This document shows, one piece after another, positions 1-10,137 of a DNA stretch of 64,000 bases. The DNA is from Halomonas alkaliantarctica (GTDB lineage: Bacteria; Pseudomonadota; Gammaproteobacteria; Pseudomonadales; Halomonadaceae): contig NZ_CP122961.1 of assembly GCF_029854215.1 (NCBI RefSeq), positions 3,348,001 to 3,412,000 of the forward strand, in the 5' to 3' direction. The notes under the pieces are model-generated. The model made no database searches, was not told where the DNA came from, and worked only from the letters and a program-made list of their open reading frames with translations. Position 1 is the first letter of the stretch. Each line of letters starts with the position of its first letter. The translations under genes and the position numbers were made by a program.

Positions 1-320
1 ATCAGCACGCGCTTTTCAGGCGAGAGGATCTTGGCGGTTTCGCCCATAAAGCGGACACCGGCGACAACCAGTGTGGTGGCGTCATGGCGAGCACCAAATC
101 GCGCCATCTCCAGCGAGTCCGCGACACAGCCGCCGGTCTCTTCCGCCAGTTGCTGAATGGCATCAGCGGTATAGTAGTGTGCGACCAGAACGGCATTATG
201 GGCTTTCAACAGCCGTTTGATCTCTTCAACCCGGGCCTGATCTTCCGCGGGAATGCGGGTCGGGCAGTAGGCTGTCGGTAGCGAGGCCTCAAGCTTCGCT
301 TGAGTAGTCATAATAGTCAT
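1..320 (-). CDS. nadA: Quinolinate synthase, N-terminal part (cut by window edge)
   Basis: NadA condenses iminoaspartate with dihydroxyacetone phosphate to give quinolinate in cytosolic NAD biosynthesis, using a 4Fe-4S cluster. The visible part is about 106 residues. It carries the NadA-typical stretches [30 protein letters not shown] and [19 protein letters not shown], which form the first substrate-binding domain and include the first cluster cysteine (in GGCVADS). The remainder lies beyond base 1. The start is taken at the outer ATG (base 320). A second in-frame ATG lies three codons in, at base 311, and neither has a strong Shine-Dalgarno sequence, so the exact start is uncertain by three residues. 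The gene is divergent from nothing visible; tRNA-Lys genes on the same strand lie upstream behind a terminator. Confidence 0.93.
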   Translation of the reverse strand, partial: MTIMTTQAKLEASLPTAYCPTRIPAEDQARVEEIKRLLKAHNAVLVAHYYTADAIQQLAEETGGCVADSLEMARFGARHDATTLVVAGVRFMGETAKILSPEKRVL

Positions 321-547
321 TGTGTCTACCACTGTGACGAACAGGGAATCCCCCTGTTAAACACTGGGTCACGACTCATGCACGCCTTGCACATGTGCCG
401 CTCGTATGAGCGATGGGCCTCTGCGTCTATCGCGATGGCCGATCACTTAAAATCTATTCTGGATAGCATTATTCTAGACTATTTTGGCGGGAAATAGTTT
501 TTGACTGCAAACAGATTGTCACACAAATGGCTTTCAAGACACATAGC

Positions 548-582
548 AAAACGCCCTTGGCAGATGAACTGCCAAGGGCGTT
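548..582 (-). terminator. Rho-independent terminator after the tRNA-Lys pair
   Basis: A perfect 14-bp stem (AACGCCCTTGGCAG, loop of 5, complement) is followed on the minus strand by TTTT. It lies just past the CCA end of the downstream tRNA-Lys, so it should end the tRNA transcript before nadA. Confidence 0.85.
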
Positions 583-587
583 GAATT

Positions 588-663
588 TGGTGGGTCGTGC
601 AGGATTCGAACCTGCGACCAATTGATTAAAAGTCAACTGCTCTACCAACTGAGCTAACGACCC
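588..663 (-). tRNA. tRNA-Lys (anticodon UUU), downstream copy
   Basis: A 76-nt cloverleaf can be folded by eye. The acceptor stem is GGGTCGT/ACGACCC, the D-arm is AGCTCAGTTGGTAGAGC, the anticodon loop CTTTTAA gives anticodon TTT, the T-arm holds GGTTCGAATCC, and the 3' CCA is encoded. The sequence is identical in the body to the copy at 760-835. The two are presumably co-transcribed, as only about 96 bases separate them and no terminator is seen in between. Confidence 0.97.
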
Positions 664-759
664 AAACTTGCTTTGCTATTCATTTACTAGCGGTACAACA
701 CTTTGAACGTTCATTACTGGACTCAAACTAACTTAATCCAAACTGATCAGTTGTTTGAA

Positions 760-835
760 TGGTGGGTCGTGCAGGATTCGAACCTGCGACCAATTGATTA
801 AAAGTCAACTGCTCTACCAACTGAGCTAACGACCC
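760..835 (-). tRNA. tRNA-Lys (anticodon UUU), upstream copy
   Basis: This is a second 76-nt tRNA-Lys with the same body as the 588-663 copy, including the anticodon loop CTTTTAA and an encoded CCA. It is the promoter-proximal member of the pair. The flanking DNA differs between copies, so the duplication covers little more than the tRNA itself. Confidence 0.97.
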
Positions 836-851
836 GCCTGAACGGATGCAT

Positions 852-880
852 ATCCTACGCTTACACCTCATTGATAGCAA
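852..880 (-). promoter_or_regulatory. Likely sigma-70 promoter of the tRNA-Lys pair
   Basis: On the minus strand, TTGCTA and TAGGAT are separated by 17 bases. The -10-like hexamer ends about 17 bases before the tRNA 5' end, a usual leader length for tRNA transcripts. Each hexamer matches the consensus at 4 of 6 positions, so this is suggestive only. Confidence 0.45.
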
Positions 881-972
881 GCGTTTTTTCGCCTTCACTC
901 TACAACAAGCTACCTTTCGCATGCCTGCTCGCGTCACTCAATGCTGACAGGCACGCTTATCAGCTTAATCAC

Positions 973-1848
973 TTAACGGGCTTTGCTTTTCGGTTTGCGC
1001 AATGCCTGTACCGGCTTACGCTTGTGCTTGTCGCGGTTCCAACGGTTTTTCTCATCCGGCGTCAGCGCGGGTACTTTACGGGTTTCCAAGTTAGCCAGCG
1101 TGGCTAAGTCATCCACCTCATCCTGGGTAAGTTCGACCCACTCGCCAGCTTTTGCCCGCTTATCGAGGAAGATATTGCCGTAGCGCACGCGTTTAAGGCG
1201 ACTAACCGTCAGCGCTTGCGATTCCCAAAGACGCCGCACTTCACGGTTGCGCCCTTCCAAAATCACTACGTGAAACCAGGTGTTGATGCCTTCGCCACCA
1301 AACTCCTGTACATCGGTAAAGCGCGCCGGGCCATCTTCCAACATGACGCCATCGACCATGGCCATGATATGCTCGCGCTTCACTTCACCCATCACGCGAA
1401 CCGCGTACTCGCGCTCCACCTGAGTAGAGGGGTGCATCAAACGGTTGGCCAGCTCACCATCGGTGGTAAACAGCAGCAAACCGCTGGTATTGATATCCAG
1501 GCGCCCAATCGCAATCCAGCGCTCGCCTTTCAGGCGCGGCAAGCGGTCAAACACCGTGCGGCGCCCTTCTGGGTCCTTACGGGTGCACAGCTCGCCTTCC
1601 GGTTTGTTGTACATAATTACCCGGCGTGGCACTTCTTCTTCGGGGCGCAGTGCCACAGGACGGTCATCAAAACTGACTTTGTCCCGCGCTTCAACGCGGT
1701 CGCCCAGCTTAGCCACTTGGCTATTCACTTTAACGCGGCCGGCGGAAATCGCCGTTTCCATTTCACGACGCGAGCCAAGGCCTGCACGGGCCAAGACTTT
1801 TTGCAGCTTTTCGCTGGTGGGGGGCGTGGTGTTATTACTCTGACTCAT
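973..1848 (-). CDS. rluB: 23S rRNA pseudouridine(2605) synthase RluB
   Basis: RluB isomerises U2605 of 23S rRNA to pseudouridine. The 291-residue product begins with an S4-type RNA-binding domain ([17 protein letters not shown], roughly residues 15-70). It then has the RsuA/RluB/E/F catalytic domain with the signature [14 protein letters not shown], in which Asp118 is the expected nucleophile. The tail is rich in Lys and Arg, as is common in RluB. The ATG at 1848 has a GAGG about 10 bases upstream and lies within the 3' end of scpB (14-nt overlap). It is therefore the last gene of scpA-scpB-rluB, an arrangement conserved in many gammaproteobacteria. RluB is preferred over RluE or RluF because of length and context. 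Confidence 0.93.
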   Translation of the reverse strand: MSQSNNTTPPTSEKLQKVLARAGLGSRREMETAISAGRVKVNSQVAKLGDRVEARDKVSFDDRPVALRPEEEVPRRVIMYNKPEGELCTRKDPEGRRTVFDRLPRLKGERWIAIGRLDINTSGLLLFTTDGELANRLMHPSTQVEREYAVRVMGEVKREHIMAMVDGVMLEDGPARFTDVQEFGGEGINTWFHVVILEGRNREVRRLWESQALTVSRLKRVRYGNIFLDKRAKAGEWVELTQDEVDDLATLANLETRKVPALTPDEKNRWNRDKHKRKPVQALRKPKSKAR

Positions 1849-2686
1849 GGTCGTCTGACCTCACATCGGTAGTCTCCGTGCTTTCGCGCTCCTCTTGTTG
1901 GCGCTTGGCACGTGCCGCGAGCCGAGCCTGTAGGTCGGCAAAACTCAGCGGCTGGGTTAACGCCGTCTCGGCGTGCGTGTCGGCTATCTCAGCCGAGGTT
2001 ATCTGTTCTTTCTGAGGTGGCGCATCCTGCACCGTTTTGATCGTTTCGTCTAGTGCTTCAGCATCTGAACCGGGGTCATTTTCTTCCTGGATGTCAGCAT
2101 CCTCGGCCATCCCCGGCTCTTCAGGTATTTCATTCTCTTCCCAGCTTGCCAGAGTGTGCATGGGCGGCAGCGCATCAAGGGTTTTTAACCCAAAATCGTC
2201 TAAAAAACTGCGCGTGGTGGCGTATACCGCCGGTCGACCAGGGACATCACGATGGCCGACTACGCGAATCCAGCCGCGCTCCGCCAGGGTACGCATAATT
2301 GAGCTGCTAACGCTGACGCCGCGAACCTCTTCAATGTCCCCACGCGTCACCGGCTGGCGGTAGGCGATTAACGCCAGTGTTTCCAGCAGCGCCCGTGAGT
2401 ATCGCTGGGGGCGTTCATCCCACAACCGCGACACCCACTGGGAAAGCCGCGGACGAATGCGCAGCTGATAGCCTGAGACCGTTTCCAGCAGCTCCAGCGC
2501 ACCGCCGGAATGGCGATACTGTAAACGCCCCAGGACATCACGAAACTCCTTGCGCGTGGGACATTCACCCTCAACAAAAAGTGTCTCCAACCGCTCAAGG
2601 GGCAAGGGTTCGCCAGCGGCCAGCAGTGCCGCTTCAATAATATCATCTAAAACAATGTCATCTAACGCGGTGACGGCGTTACTCAT
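1835..2686 (-). CDS. scpB: Segregation and condensation protein B
   Basis: ScpB is a kleisin-associated winged-helix protein that forms the SMC-ScpAB condensin complex with Smc and ScpA. The 283-residue product has the two winged-helix units over about residues 10-180, including the family stretches [26 protein letters not shown] and [18 protein letters not shown]. The C-terminal ~90 residues are acidic and low-complexity, longer than the compact core, as in other gammaproteobacterial ScpB proteins. The ATG overlaps the scpA stop by 4 nt, which implies translational coupling and balanced synthesis of the partners. Its 3' end overlaps rluB by 14 nt. Confidence 0.93.
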   Translation of the reverse strand: MSNAVTALDDIVLDDIIEAALLAAGEPLPLERLETLFVEGECPTRKEFRDVLGRLQYRHSGGALELLETVSGYQLRIRPRLSQWVSRLWDERPQRYSRALLETLALIAYRQPVTRGDIEEVRGVSVSSSIMRTLAERGWIRVVGHRDVPGRPAVYATTRSFLDDFGLKTLDALPPMHTLASWEENEIPEEPGMAEDADIQEENDPGSDAEALDETIKTVQDAPPQKEQITSAEIADTHAETALTQPLSFADLQARLAARAKRQQEERESTETTDVRSDDHESE

Positions 2687-3633
2687 GGCGTCTCCTCGTC
2701 AGACTCAAAAGCGGACTCACCATAGGCATCATCCTCTATCACGCCCTCATCAAAAGCACTCTCCTCGCCGTCAGCAAGGGCTGCGCGCCGCGCCCGCACG
2801 TGAATCGGCGACAGCGGCGCGTTTTGAACAATTTCAATCATGGCTTCTTTGGCTAGTTCGAGAATCGCCATAAATGTGACCACCACCCCTGCACGCCCCT
2901 CTTCCAGCGTAAAAAGCGCTTCAAAGGGGGTATAGCGCTGATGGGCGTCATCGTGACTTAGCCGCTCCATAATCTTGAGCATACGCTCGCGGGTAGAGAG
3001 CACCTCGCGGCTGATCTGGTGGGCCTGCACCAGCTCGGCGCGCTTGAGGATATCGGAGAGCGCGTCAAGCAGCTCATCCAACTCCACTTCAGGGTGAATC
3101 ACCCGGGATTCAAGCGGAGGTAAGCCCGCCTGCACGCTAAACCAATCACGCCCCATGCGCGGTAGCGTATCCAGCGTTTCTGCCGCCTCTTTAAGGCGCT
3201 CGTACTCTTGCAGTCGGCGGATAAGTTCAGCGCGGGGGTCTTCTTCATCGTCGCCCTCGACCTTCGGCGGGCGGGGCAACAGCGTGCGCGACTTGATCTC
3301 CGCCAGCATAGCGGCCATTAACAAGTACTCGCCCGCCAGCTCTATCTCCATGGCCTTCATCAGCTCCACGTACTCGATGTACTGGTGGGTAATGGTGGCT
3401 ACGTTAATGGTCAGAATATCCAGATTTTGGCGACGAATCAGGTAGAGCAACAGATCCAGCGGGCCTTCAAAAGTCTCTAGAAAGACCCGTAGCGCCTCGG
3501 GAGGAATGTATAAATCCTCCGGCATTTGTGTAATCTGCTCATTGAACAGACGCCCAAACGAAACCGCCACTGGATCAGCGGGCTCGGAATCGGGCGTCTC
3601 TAAATCGACGGTAGCACTTGGCGTCTCGCTCAC
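2683..3633 (-). CDS. scpA: Segregation and condensation protein A (kleisin)
   Basis: ScpA is the kleisin that bridges the Smc heads. The 316-residue product shows the ScpA N-terminal signature FEGPLDLLLYLIRRQNLDI at about residue 54, the helical segment LAGEYLLMAAMLAEIKSRTLLP, and the C-terminal winged helix containing VVTFMAILELAKE. An acidic extension follows the core at the C-terminus, and about 45 residues precede it at the N-terminus. The start codon is GTG at 3633, with AGGAG 11 bases upstream; no in-frame ATG fits better. It is the first gene of scpA-scpB-rluB. About 100 bases separate it from radD, which lies upstream on the same strand. Confidence 0.94.
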   Translation of the reverse strand: MSETPSATVDLETPDSEPADPVAVSFGRLFNEQITQMPEDLYIPPEALRVFLETFEGPLDLLLYLIRRQNLDILTINVATITHQYIEYVELMKAMEIELAGEYLLMAAMLAEIKSRTLLPRPPKVEGDDEEDPRAELIRRLQEYERLKEAAETLDTLPRMGRDWFSVQAGLPPLESRVIHPEVELDELLDALSDILKRAELVQAHQISREVLSTRERMLKIMERLSHDDAHQRYTPFEALFTLEEGRAGVVVTFMAILELAKEAMIEIVQNAPLSPIHVRARRAALADGEESAFDEGVIEDDAYGESAFESDEETP

Positions 3634-3733
3634 GCGGGTCGGCTCTCCTGAAAAGTGGAAATCGGCACCAGCGAACAGTTTAGCAAAGTCTTCCGCATTC
3701 GCGTCGCTCTAGTAGAGAGTAAGCATAAGCGTA

Positions 3734-5524
3734 CTACCCAGCTTCCGCTGCTTTGCGGTAGCGGCCAGCATAGTCAAACAGCTTGTCACGGATTTGAAAA
3801 TGGCGCCCTACTTTGCGGCCTACAACAAAATCAGGGTGGCGCAGGCGGCGCTGTTCGGCAACGACTTCATCGGCGCTTAGCGGTTGCCATTTACCCCCCG
3901 GTGCGCGCAGGTGGTAGCGCAGAAAGGCGGCATAGAAGGCGCGCCGCTGGGCGGGGGTTTCCAGCGCGAACCACTCGGCCAAATGGGTGCCATCTTCGTC
4001 ATGATAAGTGACTTTTAAGCGCGGCAGGCCACGACCGTTGGTGGTCGCTTCCAGCTGCATACCGCTTACCCGCAATACCTTGGCATCCTTCAGCTTAAGG
4101 GCATCCTTGAGCTTATCATCCGCGTCCACTAACAGCTTTTCACAGCCGTGGCAGCGGCGGGCGGCAATATCATTCTCGGCGCCGCACTCATCGCACACCT
4201 TAAAGCGGAAACGGAAGTCACATTGATGGCGCTTTCCTTGATCATCTTCAATTAGCCCCTGACAACGGCGGCCAAAGTGCTCAATCACTACATCACCGTC
4301 GCGCTTACCCCAGTAAAGGTTGGCATGGCCGCAAGCGGGACACTCCACCTGCACCGGTTCGCTGTCGCTATCTGGCTTGGGTTCACCCACTTCCGGCGCA
4401 AAGATATCCCAGGGGTTACCGGCGTAATCCAGAATCAGGCAGTCGCTCTTACCCGGCGACAGGCGCAGCCCCCTACCTACCATTTGCTGGTAGAGACTCA
4501 CCGATTCGGTAGGCCGCAAAATGGCGATCAAATCCACGTGAGGAGCATCGAAACCGGTGGTCAGCACCGCCACGTTTACCAGATATTTAAGCTCCCGCGA
4601 TTTAAAAGCATCGATCAGCGCAGTGCGCTCTTTTGACGGGGTTGCGCCGGTGATTAACGCGGCTTCTGACCGGGGTAAATAACCGATGATTTCTTCAGCG
4701 TGGGCCACGGTGGCGGCAAAAATCATCACCCCCTGGCGATCAACCGCGAGCTCGACAATTTGCCCGATAATACCCGGCGTCGCCCGGCTGCCCGCCACTA
4801 CGCGATTAAGCTCTTCTTCCTGAAACAGGCCGCTTGAAGAGGGCTTGAGTGCGGAGAAGTCGTAGCCCTCAATGGCCATATCCAGTCGTTTGGGCGCAGC
4901 AAGGTAGCCCTGCTTTACCATCAGCCGCAGCGGCTGTTCAAAGACACAGTCGCGAAAAAAACTCTCTTCGCTGCCTCGCACCATGCCATGGTGGTGGCGG
5001 TAATAGATAAACCCCTGCCCCAAACGGTAGGGCGTAGCAGTGAGGCCGAGTATTTTAAGCTGCGGATTGAGCTGGCGCAGGTGCTCAATCACCTGGCGGT
5101 AGCTGGCGTCTTCGTTGAGCGATACGCGATGGCTCTCATCGATGACCAGCAGAGTAAAATTCGCGTCGTTAAAACTCGCTAAGTTACGCACCACCGACTG
5201 CACCGAGCCAAATACCACTTGGCGACTCGCTTCTTTGCGCTTTAAACCGGCGCTAAAAATATCCGCCTCCAGCCCATACGCCTGATATTTAGCGTGGTTC
5301 TGCTCCACCAGTTCACGCACATGGGCCAGCACCAGTACACGCCCCCGCGCCAGGCGCGCCAGCTCAGCAATTACCAGGGATTTACCGCTGCCGGTGGGCA
5401 GCACTACCAAAGCAGGTTCGCTGGAGGCGCGAAAGTGCACCACCACGCGCTTGACCGCCTCCTGCTGGTAGGGGCGAAGCTGGGGCGTTAGTGAAGGGAC
5501 TAGAGAGGAGCTAGGTGTCGACAA
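3734..5524 (-). CDS. radD: RadD (YejH) superfamily 2 helicase-like repair ATPase
   Basis: RadD is an SF2 ATPase that supports RecA-dependent double-strand break repair in E. coli. The 596-residue product matches the remembered E. coli RadD along its length. It begins with the Q-motif-like LRPYQQEAV. Walker A is PTGSGKS (residues 43-49) and Walker B is DESH (129-132). The motif LTATPYRLG follows, then the second RecA fold with [19 protein letters not shown] and [10 protein letters not shown]. After the helicase core come zinc-binding cysteine pairs ([24 protein letters not shown]) and a C-terminal domain ending near FDYAGRYR. The ATG at 5524 is the outermost start; a weakly supported internal start would remove about 15 residues. 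The zinc-ribbon gene at 5640 is divergent from it. Confidence 0.92.
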   Translation of the reverse strand: MSTPSSSLVPSLTPQLRPYQQEAVKRVVVHFRASSEPALVVLPTGSGKSLVIAELARLARGRVLVLAHVRELVEQNHAKYQAYGLEADIFSAGLKRKEASRQVVFGSVQSVVRNLASFNDANFTLLVIDESHRVSLNEDASYRQVIEHLRQLNPQLKILGLTATPYRLGQGFIYYRHHHGMVRGSEESFFRDCVFEQPLRLMVKQGYLAAPKRLDMAIEGYDFSALKPSSSGLFQEEELNRVVAGSRATPGIIGQIVELAVDRQGVMIFAATVAHAEEIIGYLPRSEAALITGATPSKERTALIDAFKSRELKYLVNVAVLTTGFDAPHVDLIAILRPTESVSLYQQMVGRGLRLSPGKSDCLILDYAGNPWDIFAPEVGEPKPDSDSEPVQVECPACGHANLYWGKRDGDVVIEHFGRRCQGLIEDDQGKRHQCDFRFRFKVCDECGAENDIAARRCHGCEKLLVDADDKLKDALKLKDAKVLRVSGMQLEATTNGRGLPRLKVTYHDEDGTHLAEWFALETPAQRRAFYAAFLRYHLRAPGGKWQPLSADEVVAEQRRLRHPDFVVGRKVGRHFQIRDKLFDYAGRYRKAAEAG

Positions 5525-5639
5525 ATTAATTAGCCCGCTATTGAACCATTACGACTTTCGTCGCGTCGTAGTAGTGATGGTTTAAATAATCCCTGAACTC
5601 GCAACGTTTGTCAGCGAGAAGACAATAGTGAGGAGAGCC

Positions 5640-5879
5640 ATGACTACCAACCATTTCAGCCCTGAGTGCCCAGAATGCAGCAGTCGCCTAAAACGCCTTC
5701 CCGCCACGCGGCGTGGTAAAGCCCATGTGTTCTGCATGGATTGCGGACATGATTTTGGGCGCTTCGAATACCTCGTTGAGCGCTACCGGTTAGAGCTTGA
5801 AACGCTGGAGGCTAAACTAGGATTGCCGCCCGAAGGAGCTGACAAAACAACGGCTAGCGCTCCCCAGCGTCACCCTTAA
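5640..5879 (+). CDS. Small zinc-ribbon protein of unknown function
   Basis: This 79-residue protein has two CxxC knuckles, CPECSSRL near residue 10 and CMDCGHDF near residue 30, which together form a plausible four-cysteine zinc ribbon. A short charged helix (YRLELETLEAKLG) follows, then a polar tail. No enzyme motif is present. The ATG at 5640 is chosen because GAGGAGAG lies just before it; an upstream in-frame GTG at 5628 would overlap that ribosome-binding site. It stands alone between radD (divergent) and purL (convergent), with a shared hairpin after its stop. I do not recognise a named family and would not assign a function beyond zinc binding. Confidence 0.75.
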   Translation: MTTNHFSPECPECSSRLKRLPATRRGKAHVFCMDCGHDFGRFEYLVERYRLELETLEAKLGLPPEGADKTTASAPQRHP

Positions 5880-5905
5880 TGACTATTGTCACGACTCGAG
5901 AAACT

Positions 5906-5935
5906 GCTAACGGCGGAAAAAAATCCGCCGTTAGC
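5906..5935. terminator. Hairpin between convergent genes, probable terminator
   Basis: A perfect 12-bp stem (GCTAACGGCGGA and complement) closes on a loop of six A's (plus strand) or T's (minus strand). It lies between the convergent zinc-ribbon gene and purL. Neither side has a clear U-tract after the stem, so this is a less certain bidirectional terminator. Confidence 0.5.
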
Positions 5936-5978
5936 ATGGGCGCTTAGGCCCAACGCATTATCATGAACATTACTGGAA

Positions 5979-8900
5979 TCAGTTGAGCCACACCCGAGCG
6001 TTGCGGAATAGCCGCAGCCAAGCACCATCTTCCGTCCACTCCGCCGGGCGCCAAGAGTTGGTGACCGCTCGAGCAACACGCTCGGGGTGGGGCATCATAA
6101 TGGTCACCCGGCCATCCGGCGTGGTCAGGCCGGTTATGCCCGCAGGCGAGCCGTTAGGGTTTGCTGGGTAGCGCGTGGTCGCCTGACCGTAGTTATCAAT
6201 GTAGCGCAGGGCAATTTGGTTACTTGACTGCATGGTGCGCAGATGAGCGCTATCGCGGAACTCCGCCTGCCCTTCACCATGAGCCACGGCGATGGGCAGC
6301 TGAGAGCCTTCCATACCGGCGAGCAGAATCGAGGGGCTCTTTTCAACCCGCACCATCGAAACCCGCGCCTCAAACTGCTCGGATTCGTTGCGCACAAAGG
6401 TCGGCCAGTTTTCAGCGCCAGGAATCAGCGACTTCAACTGCGAGAGCATTTGGCAACCATTACATACGCCCAGCGAGAAACTATCATCGCGGGCGAAGAA
6501 GGCCGCAAACTGCTCCTGGGCGCGCTCGTTAAACAGCACCGACTTGGCCCAGCCACCGCCAGCGCCAAGCACGTCGCCATAGGAGAAGCCACCGCAGGCC
6601 ACAAGCCCTTTGAATTCTTCCAACGAAACGCGCCCTTCGAGAATGTCGCTCATATGCACATCCACGACCTCAAACCCGGCCTTATCGAAAGCCCAGGCCA
6701 TTTCTACCTGGCCATTGACGCCCTGTTCACGCAGCACCGCCATGGCAGGCTTAGCTGTGTTGACATAAGGCGCGCTGATATCTTCATTGATATCAAAGGT
6801 TGGGGTGGCGGAAAGCCCAGGGTCGCGGCCATCGAGCAGATTGTCGTATTCGTTCTTGGCGCATTCGGGGTTGTCGCGCAGCGCCTGCATACGGTAACTG
6901 GTTTCCGTCCAGGTACGTTGGGTAAGCTGACGAGTGGTTTCCAGCAAGGGCTCTTCAAACAGCGTGACGCGCACCTGGTCGTCGTAACGCGGGCGGGCGA
7001 TGACACCACAGGTTTCGATACCCGCCACGGCAAACTGCGCCAGCACTTCTTCAGTGTGTTCACGGTTGACCTGGATAACGGCGCCCAGCTCTTCCGAGAA
7101 CAGCGCGTTCAATGCCTCCACTGGCTCGTCGATCATCCAGTCGAGTTTAATCTCAAGCCCAGCGTGGGCGGCAAAGGCCATTTCTAGCAGCGTGACCAGC
7201 AGGCCGCCGTCGCTGCGGTCGTGATACGCCAGCAGCTTGCCGTCGCGGTTCAGTCCCTGAATGACTTCGAAGAACGCTTTGATATCTTCCGGGTCGTCTA
7301 CATCGGGGCAGTCGTTGCCTACCTGGCCATACACCTGCGCCAAGGCAGAGCCGCCCAACCGGTTCTGACCGCTGCCCAGATCGATCAAAATCAGATCCGA
7401 TTCGTCTTGATCCAGATTGATCTGCGGCGTGAGCGTCGCCAGGGCGTTGGTCACCGGGGCAAAACCGGTCACCACTAGCGAAAGCGGCGAGGTGACACTT
7501 TTGTCTTCGTGTTCACCCTCCTCTTTCTCATCGACCCAGGAAGTGCGCATCGACATGGAGTCTTTACCCACCGGAATCGCAATGCCCAGCGCCGGGCACA
7601 TTTCCATACCCACCGCATAAACAGCGTCATACAACGCTTGGTTTTCACCTGGGTGATCCGCCGCGCTCATCCAGTTAGCGGAGAGCTTGATATCGCTCAG
7701 CTTGGCAATCGGAGCCGCCGCCAAATTGGTGATCGCTTCGGCCACCGCTAAGCGAGCGCTGGCCGCAGGGTTGATCAATGCGACCGGCGGACGCTCCCCC
7801 ATGGCCATGGCTTCACCCGCATGGCTGTCAAAGCTTGCCGTGGTTACTGCGACATCGGCCACCGGCACCTGCCAGGGGCCGACCATTTGGTCGCGAGCCA
7901 CCTGGCCGGTAATCGAGCGGTCGCCAATGGTGATCAAGAAATTTTTGGAGGCCACAGTGGGCAGACGCAGCACCCGATCCAGCGCTTCGCGCAGGTCAAG
8001 GTTATCAAGCATTACGCCGGACAGTTCAGGTTCGTGACGGGCAAATTCGCGCTGCATCTTGGGTGCTTTGCCGAACAGTACACTCATTGGCAAATCGACC
8101 GGCTTACTTTCAAAGTGGCCGTCGCGCACTTCAAGGTGGTGCTCTTCCAAGGCTTCACCGACGACCGCATAGGGGCAGCGCTCACGCTTACATAGCGCGT
8201 CAAAAGTGTCCAAATCCTCTGGCGCGACCGCAAGCACGTAGCGCTCCTGGGCTTCGTTACACCAGATTTCCAGCGGGCTCATGCCCGGCTCGGCGTTGGG
8301 TACCGCGCGCAGATCAAAGCGGCCGCCACGATTGCCGTCTTTTACCAGCTCCGGCAGCGCATTGGAAAGCCCACCAGCGCCCACGTCGTGGATAAAGCGA
8401 ATCGGGTTGTGGTCGCCCAGCGCCCAGCAGCGGTCGATCACCTCTTGAGCACGGCGTTCAATCTCAGGGTTCTCACGCTGTACCGAGGCAAAATCCAAAT
8501 CGGCGCTAGAGGTGCCGGATGACATGCTGGAGGCTGCCCCGCCGCCCAGGCCAATCAACATCGCCGGGCCACCCATCACAATCAGCTTGCCACCAACGGG
8601 GATATCGCCCTTCTGAACATGGTGGGCGCGGATATTGCCGTAACCCCCGGCAAGCATAATCGGCTTATGGAAACCGCGCCGCTCAATACCACCCTCGTTA
8701 AGCGACTCCTGCTCGTAGGTGCGGAAATAGCCAGTCAGATTGGGACGACCAAATTCATTGTTGAACGCGGCGCCGCCAATGGGGCCCTCAAGCATAATGT
8801 TAAGCGCGGACTCCATCCGCCCTGGCTTGCCGTAATCAAAGGCTTCCCAGGGCTGGACGAACTCTGGAATGCGTAGGTTGGAAACCGTAAAGCCGGAAAG

Positions 8901-9929
8901 GCCCGCTTTGGGCTTGCCGCCGATGCCCGTAGCCCCCTCGTCGCGGATTTCACCACCCGAGCCAGTCGCCGCCCCCGGAAAAGGGGCAATCGCGGTGGGG
9001 TGGTTATGGGTTTCAACCTTCATCAGGATATGAATGGGTTCTTGATGAGTGGCGTAGAGCGCACGTTCATCGTCGGCGCCCGTCAGCGGTGTGGCAAAGA
9101 AGCGCCCGCCCTGGCTGCCCTTAATGACCGCAGCGTTGTCGCTGTAGGCCGAGAGCACGTTGTCCGGCGATGATGCAAAGGTGTTCTTGATCATCTTAAA
9201 CAGCGAGTGGCTCTGCGGCTCGCCGTCGATCACCCAATCGGCGTTGAAGATTTTATGACGGCAGTGTTCAGAGTTGGCTTGAGCAAACATCATCAGCTCA
9301 ACGTCGCTGGGGTTGCGCCCTAGCTCATTGAAGGCATCGACAAGATAGTCGATTTCGTCTTCTGCCAGCGCCAGCCCCAAGGCCTGGTTGGCCGTTGCCA
9401 GCGCATCCCGTCCACCCTCTAGAATATCCACACTGCCCAGCGGTGCCGGGTCGTGTTGGGCAAACAGCTTAGCGGCATCCGAAGCATCCGCCAGCACGGT
9501 TTCGGTCATACGGTCATGCAGTAGAGCCGCCAGCGCATCCAAACCCTCTTCGTCCGGCATAGCGCTAAAGCTGACCCGGTAATCGATGCCGCGCTCGATG
9601 CGGCTAATTTGGCGCAAACCACAGTTGTGGGCGATGTCAGTGGCTTTTGAAGACCAGGGTGACTGGGTGCCCAGGCGCGGCACCACCAAAAAGCGCTGGG
9701 CGCGCTCGGGAACCTCTACGCTCGAGTGAGTGCCGTAATCAAGTAACTGCACCAAACGTTCGCGGGCAGCGTCATCCAACTCACCGTGGCGGTCATGGGA
9801 ATGAACATCAATAAAATGAACATAATGGGCAGACAGCGCTTCCACCTCGGGAATACGTTCACGCAGCACCGTTAACAGCCGAGCATGACGGAAGTCAGAA
9901 AGGGCGGGGGCGCCTCGCAGTTCGAGCAT
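5979..9929 (-). CDS. purL: Phosphoribosylformylglycinamidine synthase (large, fused form)
   Basis: PurL converts FGAR, glutamine and ATP to FGAM in the fourth step of purine synthesis. At 1316 residues it is the large single-chain form typical of Gammaproteobacteria. It shows the N-terminal PurS-like domain, then the two AIRS-type ATP-binding halves ([36 protein letters not shown]). The C-terminal glutaminase domain has the nucleophile in GVCNGCQM (about Cys1156) and the His-Glu pair in MPHPERV. The start ATG at 9929 has AGGA six bases upstream. It is divergent from mltF, and in E. coli the two genes are also neighbours, together with tadA. Several direct repeats lie in the shared upstream region and are listed separately. 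Confidence 0.97.
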   Translation of the reverse strand: MLELRGAPALSDFRHARLLTVLRERIPEVEALSAHYVHFIDVHSHDRHGELDDAARERLVQLLDYGTHSSVEVPERAQRFLVVPRLGTQSPWSSKATDIAHNCGLRQISRIERGIDYRVSFSAMPDEEGLDALAALLHDRMTETVLADASDAAKLFAQHDPAPLGSVDILEGGRDALATANQALGLALAEDEIDYLVDAFNELGRNPSDVELMMFAQANSEHCRHKIFNADWVIDGEPQSHSLFKMIKNTFASSPDNVLSAYSDNAAVIKGSQGGRFFATPLTGADDERALYATHQEPIHILMKVETHNHPTAIAPFPGAATGSGGEIRDEGATGIGGKPKAGLSGFTVSNLRIPEFVQPWEAFDYGKPGRMESALNIMLEGPIGGAAFNNEFGRPNLTGYFRTYEQESLNEGGIERRGFHKPIMLAGGYGNIRAHHVQKGDIPVGGKLIVMGGPAMLIGLGGGAASSMSSGTSSADLDFASVQRENPEIERRAQEVIDRCWALGDHNPIRFIHDVGAGGLSNALPELVKDGNRGGRFDLRAVPNAEPGMSPLEIWCNEAQERYVLAVAPEDLDTFDALCKRERCPYAVVGEALEEHHLEVRDGHFESKPVDLPMSVLFGKAPKMQREFARHEPELSGVMLDNLDLREALDRVLRLPTVASKNFLITIGDRSITGQVARDQMVGPWQVPVADVAVTTASFDSHAGEAMAMGERPPVALINPAASARLAVAEAITNLAAAPIAKLSDIKLSANWMSAADHPGENQALYDAVYAVGMEMCPALGIAIPVGKDSMSMRTSWVDEKEEGEHEDKSVTSPLSLVVTGFAPVTNALATLTPQINLDQDESDLILIDLGSGQNRLGGSALAQVYGQVGNDCPDVDDPEDIKAFFEVIQGLNRDGKLLAYHDRSDGGLLVTLLEMAFAAHAGLEIKLDWMIDEPVEALNALFSEELGAVIQVNREHTEEVLAQFAVAGIETCGVIARPRYDDQVRVTLFEEPLLETTRQLTQRTWTETSYRMQALRDNPECAKNEYDNLLDGRDPGLSATPTFDINEDISAPYVNTAKPAMAVLREQGVNGQVEMAWAFDKAGFEVVDVHMSDILEGRVSLEEFKGLVACGGFSYGDVLGAGGGWAKSVLFNERAQEQFAAFFARDDSFSLGVCNGCQMLSQLKSLIPGAENWPTFVRNESEQFEARVSMVRVEKSPSILLAGMEGSQLPIAVAHGEGQAEFRDSAHLRTMQSSNQIALRYIDNYGQATTRYPANPNGSPAGITGLTTPDGRVTIMMPHPERVARAVTNSWRPAEWTEDGAWLRLFRNARVWLN

Positions 9930-9944
9930 ATCCTGAAGCCTCTA

Positions 9945-9970
9945 GAGCAGGGAAATTCGAGCAGGGAAAT
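9945..9970. repeat. 12-bp direct repeat just upstream of purL
   Basis: GAGCAGGGAAAT occurs at 9945-9956 and again at 9959-9970, a 14-bp period. It lies within the likely purL leader, 16-41 bases before the ATG on the minus strand. Confidence 0.8.
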
Positions 9971-9997
9971 CACTGGGCCGCCAGGCGGCCGTGCTTT

Positions 9998-10055
9998 TAT
10001 GATGCCGGAAAACACAGATAATATGGTACCGGAAAACGCCTATGATACTGGAAAC
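9998..10055. repeat. Three phased direct repeats between purL and mltF
   Basis: TATGATGCCGGAAAAC (9998), TATGGTACCGGAAAAC (10022) and TATGATACTGGAAAC (10041) share the consensus TATGRTRCYGGAAAAC. The starts are 24 and 19 bases apart. They sit 69-126 bases upstream of purL and 83-140 bases upstream of mltF, a position suited to regulator binding. No known PurR operator pattern is evident. Confidence 0.75.
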
Positions 10056-10137
10056 CAGCCGCCACACGAAATCAACAAGGTGACAGCCTGCCTCTGGCTG
10101 GGTATCGTGACAGATTGTTTCATGCCGACAAGACGCC

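Noticed and set aside
588..835. tRNA-Lys pair as an integration hotspot with an island between copies
   Set aside because: Only 96 bases separate the copies and they hold no gene; it is a simple tandem tRNA operon.
1216..1872. 218-codon open frame antisense to rluB
   Set aside because: Opposite-strand shadow of rluB, no ribosome-binding site or domain.
6243..7187. 314-codon open frame antisense to purL
   Set aside because: A long shadow frame in GC-rich coding DNA; composition is non-protein-like and it lies entirely within a certain gene.
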